DNA of 64,000 bases from Rosenbergiella gaditana. Lineage in GTDB: Bacteria > Pseudomonadota > Gammaproteobacteria > Enterobacterales > Enterobacteriaceae. The stretch's first letter is position 1. Each line of letters opens with the position of its first letter. The notes under the pieces were generated by a model that had not been told where the DNA came from, searched no databases, and saw nothing but the letters and a program-made list of their open reading frames with translations. Positions 17,834-26,630 of this stretch are shown piece by piece. The position numbers were made by a program, and so were the translations under genes. The stretch is taken from the NCBI RefSeq assembly GCF_018494065.1, contig NZ_JABBFR010000010.1, positions 1 to 64,000 on the forward strand, read 5' to 3'.

Positions 17834-18649
17834 ATGTCAGACGTTATCGTTGTTATTGGCAGTGGCGCTATTGCCCAAGCCATTGCGCGTCGAGTCAGTG
17901 TGGCGAAAAAAATTCTTTTAGCCGATATCAAACTGGAAACGGCTCAGGCTGTCGAAGAGACACTGAAGAAATCGGGGTTTGATGTGAGTACCACTCATGT
18001 CGATGTGGCTTGCCGTGCTTCCATTGACGCGTTAGTGGCGACGGCGACAGCACTGGGTGAGGTAAAAGGGGTCATTCATACGGCAGGATTATCCCCCTCT
18101 CAGTCCGCCGGCCAACCTTTACTGCGCGTTGATCTGTATGGCACGGCAGTGGTCTTTGAAGCTTTCGGTAAGGTGATTACCGCCGGTGGCTCAGGGGTAG
18201 TGATTGGTTCGCAATCCAGCCATCGATTAGCCGTGGATGCCCTCTCACAAAAAGCGATGGATGAGTTGGCCTTATTATCACCGGAAGCGCTGCTCGAACT
18301 GCCGTGGATAAAAGCGATTGATGATAGTCTCTACGCTTACCAGATAGCGAAACGCGGTAATGCACAGCGCGTGATTGCTGAAGCCGTAAAATGGGGAAAA
18401 CGCGGTGCGCGGATTAACTGTATTAGCGCCGGTATCATCTATACCCCTTTAGCCTACGATGAATTAACCAGTGCCGAGCGAGGGGAATACTACCGTAATA
18501 TGTTAGCCAATTCACCGGCAGGCCGTGGTGGTACACCCGATGAAATTGGCGATCTCGCGGAATTTCTCTTTAGACCGAAAGGGACCTATATCAGCGGTAG
18601 CGATATCTTGATTGATGGCGGTGTCACCGCCTCGATTAAATATCCTTAA
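17834..18649 (+). CDS. SDR-family oxidoreductase
   Basis: A 271-residue short-chain dehydrogenase with the cofactor motif GSGAIAQAIARRV at residues 8-20, HTAGLSPSQSA in place of NNAG, and YAYQIAKRGNAQRV as the catalytic Y-x-x-x-K region, where spacing is one residue off the usual pattern (YQIAK). The C terminus SGSDILIDGG is typical. An unusual 40-residue stretch precedes the catalytic tyrosine. Substrate unknown; divergent from the ABC operon and possibly in the same pathway. Confidence 0.82.
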   Translation: MSDVIVVIGSGAIAQAIARRVSVAKKILLADIKLETAQAVEETLKKSGFDVSTTHVDVACRASIDALVATATALGEVKGVIHTAGLSPSQSAGQPLLRVDLYGTAVVFEAFGKVITAGGSGVVIGSQSSHRLAVDALSQKAMDELALLSPEALLELPWIKAIDDSLYAYQIAKRGNAQRVIAEAVKWGKRGARINCISAGIIYTPLAYDELTSAERGEYYRNMLANSPAGRGGTPDEIGDLAEFLFRPKGTYISGSDILIDGGVTASIKYP

Positions 18650-18690
18650 TCGTCACTCGCCTAGCCGACTGGGGTTAGGCGAGGAATTGA

Positions 18691-19920
18691 CTAACCGATA
18701 GCCCCTAACCGATCTTCGGTAGCGGGGTGTTGCTTAGGCAGGAGGAATAGCGTCGCCATCACATCCAGCAAGTAGAGTATCGCCAGTAAACTAATCGCAA
18801 GGATAAATGAGCCATGGCTGGCGATCAATCCCATGACCAGAGGGCCAAAGCCACCAACGCCACGGCCAAGGTTAAACAGGACATTTTGTGCGACCGCGCG
18901 GATCTCGGTTGGATAGGTATCAGAGATTAATGCTCCATAGCCGCCGACCATTCCATTCACAAACATCCCCATCACCGCGCCTGCAATTAGCATGCCCATC
19001 GGGTCTTGTAGCTGCGCATAGAGGATTACCATTGCCAGCGCGCCCAGTTGATAAAGGATAAAGATTTTCCAACGGGCGAAACGATCGGCCAAAAAGCCAA
19101 ACAGGCCAATACCCAACATCATGCCGAGAACCGTCACGGCAGTCCAGAGTCCTGATTTGGTTAACGAAAAACCGAACTGTTGAGAAAGATAAGTCGGCAT
19201 CCAGATCATCAGTCCGTAATAGCCAAAATTTTGTACTGAGCAGAGGATAAAAATACCGAGGCTGGCTTTCGTTGTTGCACGATCGCGACACAACATGGCG
19301 AGGCTTTTCCCCAGTCCAAGTAGGCGTTTCTGCTGTTGAACCTGACGATAAGCCGTCGGTTCATCCAAGCCATGGCGTAGGAAAAACGAGAATAATGCCG
19401 GTAATAAGCCGATTAAAAAAATCCCTCGCCAGCCAACCATGGGGAGTAAAAAAGGAGTGATGATCGCGGCTAATAGCACGCCCAGTTGCCAGCCAATAGC
19501 GACCCAGGCTGAGGCACGGTTACGTTGGTGCGCTGGCCAAGTCTCGGCGATAAGAGCCATACCAATACCGAATTCTCCGCCAAGCCCGACGCCTGCTAGA
19601 GTACGATACGTCAGTAAATCCCAATAGCCTTGTGCCACTGCACAGAGACCTGTGAAGACGGCAAACATTAAGATGGTCATCGTCAACATTTTGACACGGC
19701 CATAACGGTCACTGAGAAATCCGAACACTATCCCGCCTATCACCGCACCCATTAAGGTCCAAGTCACTAAGGCTCCCCCTTGCTCGGGACTGAGGGCGAG
19801 GTGTTGACTGATCACGGGCAGCATAAAGCCCAATATCAGTAAATCAAAACCATCCATCGCATAACCGCTAATAGCGGCGATCATCGCTTTTAGAGGGGTA
19901 ATCTGTTTTTTATTTGGCAT
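18691..19920 (-). CDS. MFS transporter, acid:proton symporter type
   Basis: A 409-residue transporter with 12 predicted helices. Helix 1 carries GYAMDGFDLLILGFMLP and loop 2-3 carries FGFLSDRYGRVKML, the pattern of aromatic-acid and sialic-acid type symporters (PcaK/NanT-like groups). Substrate unknown. It is convergent with the SDR gene, 41 bp away, and may import a substrate for it. Confidence 0.87.
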   Translation of the reverse strand: MPNKKQITPLKAMIAAISGYAMDGFDLLILGFMLPVISQHLALSPEQGGALVTWTLMGAVIGGIVFGFLSDRYGRVKMLTMTILMFAVFTGLCAVAQGYWDLLTYRTLAGVGLGGEFGIGMALIAETWPAHQRNRASAWVAIGWQLGVLLAAIITPFLLPMVGWRGIFLIGLLPALFSFFLRHGLDEPTAYRQVQQQKRLLGLGKSLAMLCRDRATTKASLGIFILCSVQNFGYYGLMIWMPTYLSQQFGFSLTKSGLWTAVTVLGMMLGIGLFGFLADRFARWKIFILYQLGALAMVILYAQLQDPMGMLIAGAVMGMFVNGMVGGYGALISDTYPTEIRAVAQNVLFNLGRGVGGFGPLVMGLIASHGSFILAISLLAILYLLDVMATLFLLPKQHPATEDRLGAIG

Positions 19921-20232
19921 AAGTGAATAGCTATTGGATGAGTGATATGGCTATTTTGTTATTAATTCAGCCGAAAAACCAAATTTAATAGGATATTTCT
20001 GCATAATGAACAACGAATCAGGCACCTATTCTACTGTGTAGTGACATTATCGTTTGATGTTTTTTACAAGGCAGCATGGCTGTGTTGAATAATCGACTCA
20101 AGATGAACGTCCCTATAGCTGACCGAGTAAGAGGTAGGATACGTTGAAAATTATCAAGTATTGGCTATCTTCCAATTGTCAGAATCCTTCGTTTTCTATC
20201 AAACTTAAATGTCACCGCATATATGAATGAAG
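19921..20232. other. Intergenic stretch at the island boundary
   Basis: No gene is visible. At 20078-20094 there is a sequence close to an IS903 terminal repeat (GGCTGTGTTGAATAATC against GGCTTTGTTGAATAAATC), possibly a solo end. From here on, neighbouring content changes from core-like genes to IS fragments. Confidence 0.4.
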
Positions 20233-20715
20233 TCAGTCGTCCCCGTGCGTTTCCCCGTAATAATCCCTGAGCTTTTTTCGCAACACCCGTATCGCAGCTG
20301 CCTCCGCAAGGGCTTTTTCCTTACGTATCAGCTCCTTTACCAGCTGTTTGATCCGCTTCTGACTCTGCTTTAGGGCGGCTTTATCACCCGAGGCAGAGGT
20401 CTGTAAAAATACCTGTTTCCATTGAGAGAGTTGCGCTGGATAAAGTCCTTTTTTACGGCAGTATTCTGCGATGTCCGCTTCGCTGAGCGTAGCCGTTTCA
20501 ACTATTGCAGCAAAGCGCGCCTCTACGGGCCATTGTTCACTGTTTTTGTCTGCTCCGGGCACGGGTTTTCCCTCTAATTTAGCCTGATTACGCCAGTTAT
20601 ACAGAGTCGCTTCGGAAATTCCTTCCCTCTGTGCAACGTCCGCCACGGTCATATTGTAAGGCGGTAGCAGCTTTGCCAGCACATTCTCTTTACGTTCAGG
20701 GGAAATTCGTTTCAT
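20233..20715 (-). CDS. IS3-family transposase OrfA-like protein
   Basis: A 160-residue protein with an N-terminal helix-turn-helix (TVADVAQREGISEATLYNWRNQ, about 23-44), a second helical repeat (SEADIAEYCRKKGLYPAQLSQWK) and a basic coiled-coil C terminus. This is an OrfA of an IS3-type element. The matching OrfB is missing downstream, so the element is incomplete and cannot move by itself. The 20716-21025 stretch contains GGGTGACA-type sequence that may be the IS end, and no gene. Confidence 0.75.
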   Translation of the reverse strand: MKRISPERKENVLAKLLPPYNMTVADVAQREGISEATLYNWRNQAKLEGKPVPGADKNSEQWPVEARFAAIVETATLSEADIAEYCRKKGLYPAQLSQWKQVFLQTSASGDKAALKQSQKRIKQLVKELIRKEKALAEAAAIRVLRKKLRDYYGETHGDD

Positions 20716-21025
20716 TTATCACGCCATCACCCTAAGATTGATTTTTCAGAAAGGGTGACAACTATCCTGACACTGAGGGCAGGATGCATCACGAGCACGT
20801 AGCTCTATCGACACTTTCGCCATTGAGCGCGGACTGTCCATCTGTAACTATTTCAGGGGTTTGAGGTCCAATCGTGTAAAAAACCACGATAAGGAGATAA
20901 CTTTCTGTTTTAGTTATAAAAAAATTAACCGCCTAATGGTTGTGATGATCCAGCTTTGTCCAGGATTTTTGTGTACACTTGCTGCTGAGAGGTATCTACA
21001 TTTTAAGGATGGAAGGTGGAACGCT

Positions 21026-21355
21026 ATGAAAGTGAGTGATGTTGCGCTACTTAAGTCAGGGTTTAGTCATGCAGATATACAAAAACTGAAAAACAATATT
21101 GCTAATTATGGCGGATCGCTGGATTCCGTAACTCATGATCTTGCTAACCGCTTTAACGCTTCAAAGTGGATTACTATCGCTGCTTTTACCATACTTACTC
21201 TCACGCTGATGCTGGCATCTATAGATACCAGCATCACGCTCGCGGCAACGCTTACGATTGTATTACCTTTTATATGGTATTTAACGCCAGCGAAGCTGGC
21301 ATACAAGTCATGGCGCTATCGCAGATTAACGACTAATTCTGAACCGCGTCAGTAA
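21026..21355 (+). CDS. Small membrane protein, putative immunity-like partner (copy 1)
   Basis: A 109-residue protein. The N terminus MKVSDVALLKSGFSHADIQK matches the partner of the second module (35271-35585), and about 60 bases of leader with GGATGGAAGG are conserved too. Two hydrophobic helices follow (about 49-65 and 71-88), with a shared end KLAYKSWRYRRL. An upstream in-frame start at 20861 is unlikely because the duplicate lacks it. It is convergent with, and overlaps by 23 bp, a broken DUF4225 gene. An intact partner beside a dead gene fits retained (orphan) immunity, which is inference. Confidence 0.75.
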   Translation: MKVSDVALLKSGFSHADIQKLKNNIANYGGSLDSVTHDLANRFNASKWITIAAFTILTLTLMLASIDTSITLAATLTIVLPFIWYLTPAKLAYKSWRYRRLTTNSEPRQ

Positions 21356-22074
21356 CAGACATAAGGTCAAATATGACCTTAGCTTTAACACCATAACCGA
21401 CAATTTTCATTGTGAGCTTTGGACGGCTCATGGTGCTGACTTTCCGGTAATAATCAGTGGGCAAATATCGAAATAAACGCCATGTTCCAGGGCGCCTGAA
21501 CAGACCGAATATGCTATATGCATTAGCAACAAGCGAGACTGATTTATAGATCCCCATCCCGCTATTACGGCTGAACCCCATAAATTTTGCTTATGCCGTT
21601 CGCACCATCAGTAACCAGAACTGCACCAGCCAGAACCCCCAAAGGCGTCATAGAACCTATTAGGGTTAGGCCAACAGCTATTTCAACGCCGGACAAAACC
21701 ACATTTACAGCAGAAATCACATACCCCACAATTTTGTTATTTTCCCGGATAAACTCCACTTTAGCGTAAATTTTCGCCGCTTTTGTGTGCAGCATTCGCC
21801 CCTGCTCTTCAAGATTTTCGGTCTCTGCCCTGAGGTTTTTTACACAGGCCATGCATTCTTCATCAGACTTTGCGCGTCATGCTGCTGCAAACTGCTGCTC
21901 AACAACATCTTTTATTTCCTGGACAAAATTCATCCGGGTTAGACCGTCTCTGAGATGGAAAGCAGACAGCGTATTCGCTGTGTTGATCAGCTTTCTGGCC
22001 CCAAGATTAACCATTGTTTCTGCCCAGTTTTTATTCCTGCCTGAGCGCATCATATCAAGTAATGCAGCATCCAT
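21333..22074 (-). pseudogene. DUF4225 domain protein, degraded copy
   Basis: Homologue of the intact 272-residue protein at 34456-35274. Lesions relative to it: an in-frame TGA at about 21878 where the intact copy has arginine (QQFAAA-stop-RAKSDEE), and an internal deletion of about 30 codons with a frame change after GANGISK, so that the end (MGFSRNSGMG through KVIFDLMS) is read in another frame. The remaining pieces are still clearly similar to the intact copy. Confidence 0.88.
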
Positions 22075-22092
22075 TTTTGTTCTCCCTGTATA

Positions 22093-22676
22093 TTACATCG
22101 CCGATAATACCCCTTTATTATCAGCTGTAAACAACCGTCGTTTCAGCCGGAAATATGTCGGTCTCGATATGCCTGTTTTCTCCGATATGGCCTTAAATGA
22201 AACTCCCTGCCTAATCAGCGCAAGAGCCGAAGCTGTAGCCGGATGAGGTTTCTGCCGAACCTAACTCCGGAAGCCATCGCAGCTGTCCGCCCGTCATTGG
22301 TCCGTTCAAGGATGCGTTCCCGCTCAGCCTCCGCCACGGCGGCCAGTATCTGGATAACCATTTTCCCCATCGTGCCTTCCGTGCTGAGACCATTTTCCAG
22401 GAAGCGAATGGCAATCCCCTTTTTATAGCAGGCATCCACGATATGGATCATGTCGGCGGTGTTGCGGCTGAGCCGGTCCATTTTTGTGCAGATGATGATG
22501 TCATCTTTCTCTGCCCGCCCGAACAGCCGCTGCAGTCCTTCACGTTCATCGGTTGCCCCGCTAATCATGTCGGTGAATATCCGGTCCTCACGCACACCGG
22601 CATTTTTAAGTTCAGCCACCTGGATCGTCAGTTTCTGATGACTGGTTGATACCCTGGCATAGCCCAGTAACGCCAC
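22093..22676 (-). pseudogene. Serine resolvase/invertase, frameshifted
   Basis: N-terminal catalytic domain of a Tn3/Pin-type serine recombinase: LGYARVSTSHQKL with the nucleophilic serine, TDMISGATDEREGL, KMDRLSRNTADMI and AEAERERILERTNDG. After GVRFGR a one-base loss in an A run (about 22249-22251) shifts the frame; restoring it gives KPHPATASALALIRQG, a helix-turn-helix (SEKTGISRPTYFRLKRR) and a stop at 22093. The restored length is 194 residues. The GTG at 22676 is chosen by family alignment. The stop lies 18 bases before the DUF4225 start, so the two were once adjacent genes. Confidence 0.85.
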
Positions 22677-22699
22677 TTTAAGTCTCACAAATCGTTTTT

Positions 22700-22793
22700 G
22701 ATACGTGATGGTATCATCATGTATAAATTGCGATTTCTGATACCTGTTTCCGCTCCGGTTTTGACGGGTATCAAATATCATAATATTTGATAC
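22700..22793 (-). promoter_or_regulatory. Res-like recombination site upstream of the resolvase
   Basis: Two dyads with the same half-site lie just upstream of the resolvase start: GATAC-6-GTATC at 22700-22715, and a perfect 11-bp inverted repeat GTATCAAATAT / ATATTTGATAC at 22768-22793. Resolvase genes are commonly adjacent to such subsites, which also act as operators. Confidence 0.6.
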
Positions 22794-22940
22794 TGAATGT
22801 GCTGTTCGGAGATGAATAGATTGGCCTGGAAGTGACATTTCAACTTTGGAGGAATGGGTGACATTTTAATCTTGCTTTAACAAGAGCGTTGCGCGTAAGC
22901 ACTCTTATGTTAAAAGAAAGAGAGTGTCCGGTAGGATCAC

Positions 22941-23312
22941 ATGAGGATAAGCAGAATGCTTCTGGAAAATCTCAGGTTACTTGAGTGCAGCCTTCACGGC
23001 GAAAAGCGCAACGATCGGGAGTGGCTGGAGCGGCTTCTCCACCCTGAATTCCGCGAAATCACCCGGTCAGGCGTAATGGTTGAACGTTCAGAGACGATCA
23101 CGTCGCTGTTAAGCGAGAAAACAGCATCACCTATTATCAGCAGCGATTTCCGGCTCACTGAAATGGCGCGAGGTTGTATCATGCTTCACTACAGGACTTC
23201 TTATGCTGACGGCAGCCGTCCTGCGTTACGTTCCTCATGCTGGCTGTGTTCGGAGGAGGGACTGTGGACTTTGGTTTTTCACCAAGGAACGCCAGCAGGA
23301 TGTGGTGCCTAG
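22941..23312 (+). CDS. DUF4440 (SnoaL/NTF2-like) domain protein
   Basis: A 123-residue protein with the NTF2-like alpha-plus-beta pattern: an N-terminal helix ENLRLLECSLH, then REWLERLLHPEFREITRSG, and strands to LWTLVFHQGTP. DUF4440 proteins are small cone-shaped enzymes or ligand binders of mostly unknown function. It is a normal enterobacterial type of gene placed inside the mosaic island. The 23313-23479 stretch downstream shows nothing. Confidence 0.8.
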   Translation: MRISRMLLENLRLLECSLHGEKRNDREWLERLLHPEFREITRSGVMVERSETITSLLSEKTASPIISSDFRLTEMARGCIMLHYRTSYADGSRPALRSSCWLCSEEGLWTLVFHQGTPAGCGA

Positions 23313-23479
23313 TTTCGTTATCGATGGGCTTATGTTAAATAAGAGCTGTAACGCCAGAGACGTTGTTGATATTTCATGCTTGTATACTGGCTTCGCTGAT
23401 CAGCAATTAACGGTACCACTACAGGATAGAATCAGTAATCACTTCGAATAGAATCTGCAATATCACCGGCAACAGAATT

Positions 23480-23510
23480 AATACCGGGGACTTATATCAG
23501 CCCCGGTATT
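23480..23510. terminator. Perfect 10-bp hairpin terminator
   Basis: AATACCGGGG / CCCCGGTATT with an 11-base spacer lies nine bases past the stop of the small minus-strand gene at 23519. It may serve both strands; the T run is weak. Confidence 0.65.
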
Positions 23511-23518
23511 AAAAGATC

Positions 23519-23695
23519 TTACCGCCGTAACTCGCGAAGCGGCGGTCGCATAAATTCATCAGGTGATTCAGCCGTATCCGCACCCTGGGGTTGATATTGG
23601 TGTGGAGGAGAGGGTTCAAGGCGTGGGGGTGCAGGGTGAGCGGCAGAAGCCAATGAGAGCAGCATAAGCAGTAGTGCAGAGTAAGAGATTTTCAT
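23519..23695 (-). CDS. Small secreted proline-rich peptide (58 aa)
   Basis: A 58-residue open frame starting MKISYSALLLMLLSLASAA, a clear signal peptide with AxA-type cleavage at about 19. The mature part, roughly 39 residues, is proline-rich (HPAPPRLEPSPPHQYQPQG) and ends in basic PPLRELRR. AGAGA precedes the ATG and a hairpin follows the stop. I do not recognise a family. Expression is likely but unproven. Confidence 0.6.
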   Translation of the reverse strand: MKISYSALLLMLLSLASAAHPAPPRLEPSPPHQYQPQGADTAESPDEFMRPPLRELRR

Positions 23696-23844
23696 GGTGT
23701 GGTCTCCAAGAGAGTTAAGGCACTAAGCTTAAGCGAGCGGATTGTCAAACAGTGATTAGCGATTTAAAAGTAATCACTGTCGACGTAACCAAATACAAGA
23801 AGTGTGACAAGACAGGTTATCAGCCCAAGGCTGAATAGTAAGAC

Positions 23845-24300
23845 TTAGTGCATTTTCGCCAAGTCACGGAAGAATATTTCCGCTCCCAGCGCTTGTAAAC
23901 GATGGATCTCATTCTTGCTTTGATCAGAAACCCGATCTGAATTAAGGATCTGATCGATAACGGCGGATCTCACCGGTACCTCTCGATACCATTCACCGGT
24001 ATAGCAATTTTTCCACGCAATTTTGTCAATATCATCGAGATGATAGGAGGGTGTGATATGAAAAAAGAAAAATCCATTTAACAAGATAAAAATAGCGACA
24101 CATATCCACACATCAAGACGACTAAAAATATCCGAATAGATCAGCAGGCCTAAAGTCAGGATAAACATCCCGAGCATAATGGCGTAAAGCCCTTTTTTCT
24201 CGAAAACAAATCGCGGGTCGAAAATGAGCTTATCGTCGCGTTTTTCTTCGAGATTAATGCGTGTGAGTTCGCGTTGTAGGATCTCTTGTACTGTGCTCAT
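23845..24300 (-). CDS. ylaC: YlaC family inner-membrane protein
   Basis: A 151-residue protein with two central membrane helices (about 37-55 and 65-80) and the YlaC signatures FILLNGFFFFHI, DDIDKIAW and CYTGEWY, followed by a cytoplasmic C-terminal domain. Function is unknown. AAGGTG precedes the ATG. It follows the MocR-type regulator gene by nine bases and is probably in the same operon. Confidence 0.9.
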   Translation of the reverse strand: MSTVQEILQRELTRINLEEKRDDKLIFDPRFVFEKKGLYAIMLGMFILTLGLLIYSDIFSRLDVWICVAIFILLNGFFFFHITPSYHLDDIDKIAWKNCYTGEWYREVPVRSAVIDQILNSDRVSDQSKNEIHRLQALGAEIFFRDLAKMH

Positions 24301-24309
24301 ATCGTCACC

Positions 24310-25683
24310 TTATACTTGGGTCTGCTTTAAATAGAGGGTGTTCAACACATCGCTAAATTTTTTAAGTGCTAACTCTAACGAGGCGAGAGAGTCGTAGCCG
24401 CTTAAGCTGATACGTAAAAAGCTCTCGGCTGTTTTTTCAAAACTAAATTCATCTGAAGGGGTTGCCGAAATACCCGCTTGTTGCAGTAGGAAAGCAATTT
24501 CATAAGCATTTTTCTTACCCAAACTAAACCAGACGTGAAAGCCATCGTCAGAAATTTGGTAGCGATCTTCGGGGAATAGTCGGCGAAATAATTTCACTCG
24601 CACACGTATCGTTTTGAGGGTTTCTTCTGCCGTGCGCTGGGCAACGCCAGACTTAACCCACTTATTCACGATCTGGTGAGTCAGAGGGTTATCACTCACT
24701 TTTAACGCACTCATTACCTGACACAGTTGATGAGTATCGACTTCTGAGGGGCCATAGATCCAAGCCATTCTCATTCCGGGGGCAAAGCTTTTCGATAGTC
24801 CATTTAAATACCACGTATGGGTTGGCAGGATCTGGCTAAAGGTCGCTATCCCCTGACTGGCGAGGTCACCATAAGCATCGTCTTCGATGATATGCAGGCC
24901 ATAACGTTTAACGACCTCGGCTAAAGCAAGACGACGATTGATGGAAAGCGTGACGGTGGTCGGGTTATTAATATTGGGATTGATATATAGGGCGCTGACC
25001 TTATTCTGCTCACACAACCTCGCCAATGCATCGGGTAACGGGCCCTCTTCATCACAAGGAATGGTGACATAGGGGGTGGCCATCAGCTGTATGATCGACT
25101 TCAAACCTGAATAGAAATAGTGGGGCAGCGCGATAGCCCCTTTTTTCTGGTACAAAATAAACAGCGCTAACAATCCTTCATGAATTCCGGCACAAGGAAG
25201 AATACGATTCACTGTCGGTTGTAGGATCTTTTTTCCTAACCAATCAAGGCCGGTTTGGCGAATATCACTATTATCGAGCGTCGACTGGTAGCGAAAAATA
25301 GTTCGAAAATCATAGTCATAGATCGAAGAAATGGCTTGCTGCTTTAATTGCAGCGATAATTCTTTAGAGTGCTCGCTCAATGGAGAGTTCATGGTGGTTA
25401 AGTCGTGGCGACTCTGTAGTGCTTCGACGATTCCGCGTTGGCAAATATGACTGCCTTTTCCTGGTCGCGAAGAGATAACGCCTGCTAATTTACATTGATG
25501 ATAGGCTTTTTGGACTGTGGCATAGTTTATGTTTAGCTGAGAAGATAATTCACGTACAGAGGGAAGCTTATCCCCAGCGGAGAGCTGCCCTTGTTCAACC
25601 TGTGAAATTATAAAGCGTAAAATATAATCAGGTTGCTCACTTGGGCGAAGAAGCGTTAATTGGGATTTTAATTGAGTGAACAT
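24310..25683 (-). CDS. MocR-type GntR regulator with aminotransferase domain
   Basis: A 457-residue PLP-dependent regulator: GntR winged helix at about 15-80 (KLPSVRELSSQLNINYATVQKAYHQ) followed by a fold-type I aminotransferase domain with the PLP lysine in GLSKSFAPGMRMAW. The start at 25683 (MFTQLKSQL) has GAGG upstream; an in-frame start at 25773 adds a non-conserved hydrophobic stretch. Regulates unknown targets; 271 AT-rich bases upstream carry its promoter. Confidence 0.87.
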   Translation of the reverse strand: MFTQLKSQLTLLRPSEQPDYILRFIISQVEQGQLSAGDKLPSVRELSSQLNINYATVQKAYHQCKLAGVISSRPGKGSHICQRGIVEALQSRHDLTTMNSPLSEHSKELSLQLKQQAISSIYDYDFRTIFRYQSTLDNSDIRQTGLDWLGKKILQPTVNRILPCAGIHEGLLALFILYQKKGAIALPHYFYSGLKSIIQLMATPYVTIPCDEEGPLPDALARLCEQNKVSALYINPNINNPTTVTLSINRRLALAEVVKRYGLHIIEDDAYGDLASQGIATFSQILPTHTWYLNGLSKSFAPGMRMAWIYGPSEVDTHQLCQVMSALKVSDNPLTHQIVNKWVKSGVAQRTAEETLKTIRVRVKLFRRLFPEDRYQISDDGFHVWFSLGKKNAYEIAFLLQQAGISATPSDEFSFEKTAESFLRISLSGYDSLASLELALKKFSDVLNTLYLKQTQV

Positions 25684-25954
25684 ACCAACGACCTCATCAA
25701 CTAGTGAAGTAAATTTTAATTTTATCTCTTTTTTTTCGCAAACGTTAAAATTTAATAACAATATAAAAACCATTATTTACTGATTTTTATGAATTTTATT
25801 ATAATTCTAATTTTGATATCACATTAATATTGAAATACTTTTTAACCAATATTTTTTACTCTGATTAGAGTAATTGAATTGCTTGATCTACAGTTATTGA
25901 TATAGAAAATTGGGTCGTGTGTTCAATATGGTGAATGACATTACAATACATAGT

Positions 25955-26493
25955 GGCTTTGTTGAATAAATCGAACTTTTGCTGAGTTGAAGGATCAGAT
26001 CACACACTCCCTGACAACGCAGACGGTCTCGTGGCAAAGCAGAAATTCAAAATCACCAACTGGCACACCTATAATAAAGCCCTAATCAACCGTGGCTCCC
26101 TCACTTTCTGGCTCGATGACGAGGCGATTAAGTCGTGGTATGACACATCCACACCTTCAGCACGCGGCAGACCCCAGCGCTATTCTGACCTTGCCATCAC
26201 TACCGTTCTGGTGATTAAACGCGTATTCCGGCTTACCCTGAGAGCCACACATGGTTTCATTGATTCCATTTTTGCCCTAATGAACGTTCCGTTGCGTTGT
26301 CCAGATTATAAAGCAGTTGTTCGGGGGTTCACTGACCCTACGTGACTACGCTGGTCAGGTTGCGGAGGCTATGGCGATGGTGCGAGCGCTGAATAAAATG
26401 ACGAAGGCGGGTATGCCAGAAAGCGTGCGTATTGCCTGAAAATCCGCCCCGCTACAGAGGTGCTCGTCCGAAAATGATTTATTCAACAAAGCC
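25955..26493 (+). mobile_element. IS903-like (IS5 family) internal-deletion derivative
   Basis: Both ends carry the 18-bp IS903 terminal repeat GGCTTTGTTGAATAAATC in perfect inverted form (25955-25972 and 26476-26493). The element is 539 bp, about half the usual 1.05 kb. No nine-base target duplication flanks it (ATACATAGT left, GATATAAAC right), so it was rearranged after insertion or moved by recombination. Confidence 0.92.
26031..26439 (+). pseudogene. IS903-type transposase with internal deletion
   Basis: The N-terminal 95 or so residues (MAKQKFKITNWHTYNKALIN to VPLRCPDYKAVV) are IS903-like. The frame then jumps, through a deletion, to the family's C terminus (GQVAEAMAMVRALNKMTKAGM), which is read to a TGA at 26437. 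The catalytic DDE core is gone, so it can only be mobilised in trans. Confidence 0.9.
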
Positions 26494-26630
26494 GATATAA
26501 ACCTCTAAGCCTTTATTAGAGCATTACAATTATTTTTCATGACAATGATGGACTAAATTTGTTCTTTTAATCCATCATTTAAGCTATTTTTTCTTATTAT
26601 TTAAATTAAATAATATTCATATAAAGATAT

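Noticed and set aside
20078..20094. A sequence close to an IS903 terminal repeat
   Set aside because: It has a mismatch and a shift in the AT stretch, and no partner end or transposase beside it. Could be a solo end but is not supported further.
23203..23451. An 82-codon frame overlapping the end of the DUF4440 gene
   Set aside because: It is out of frame with the recognised gene and has no features of its own.
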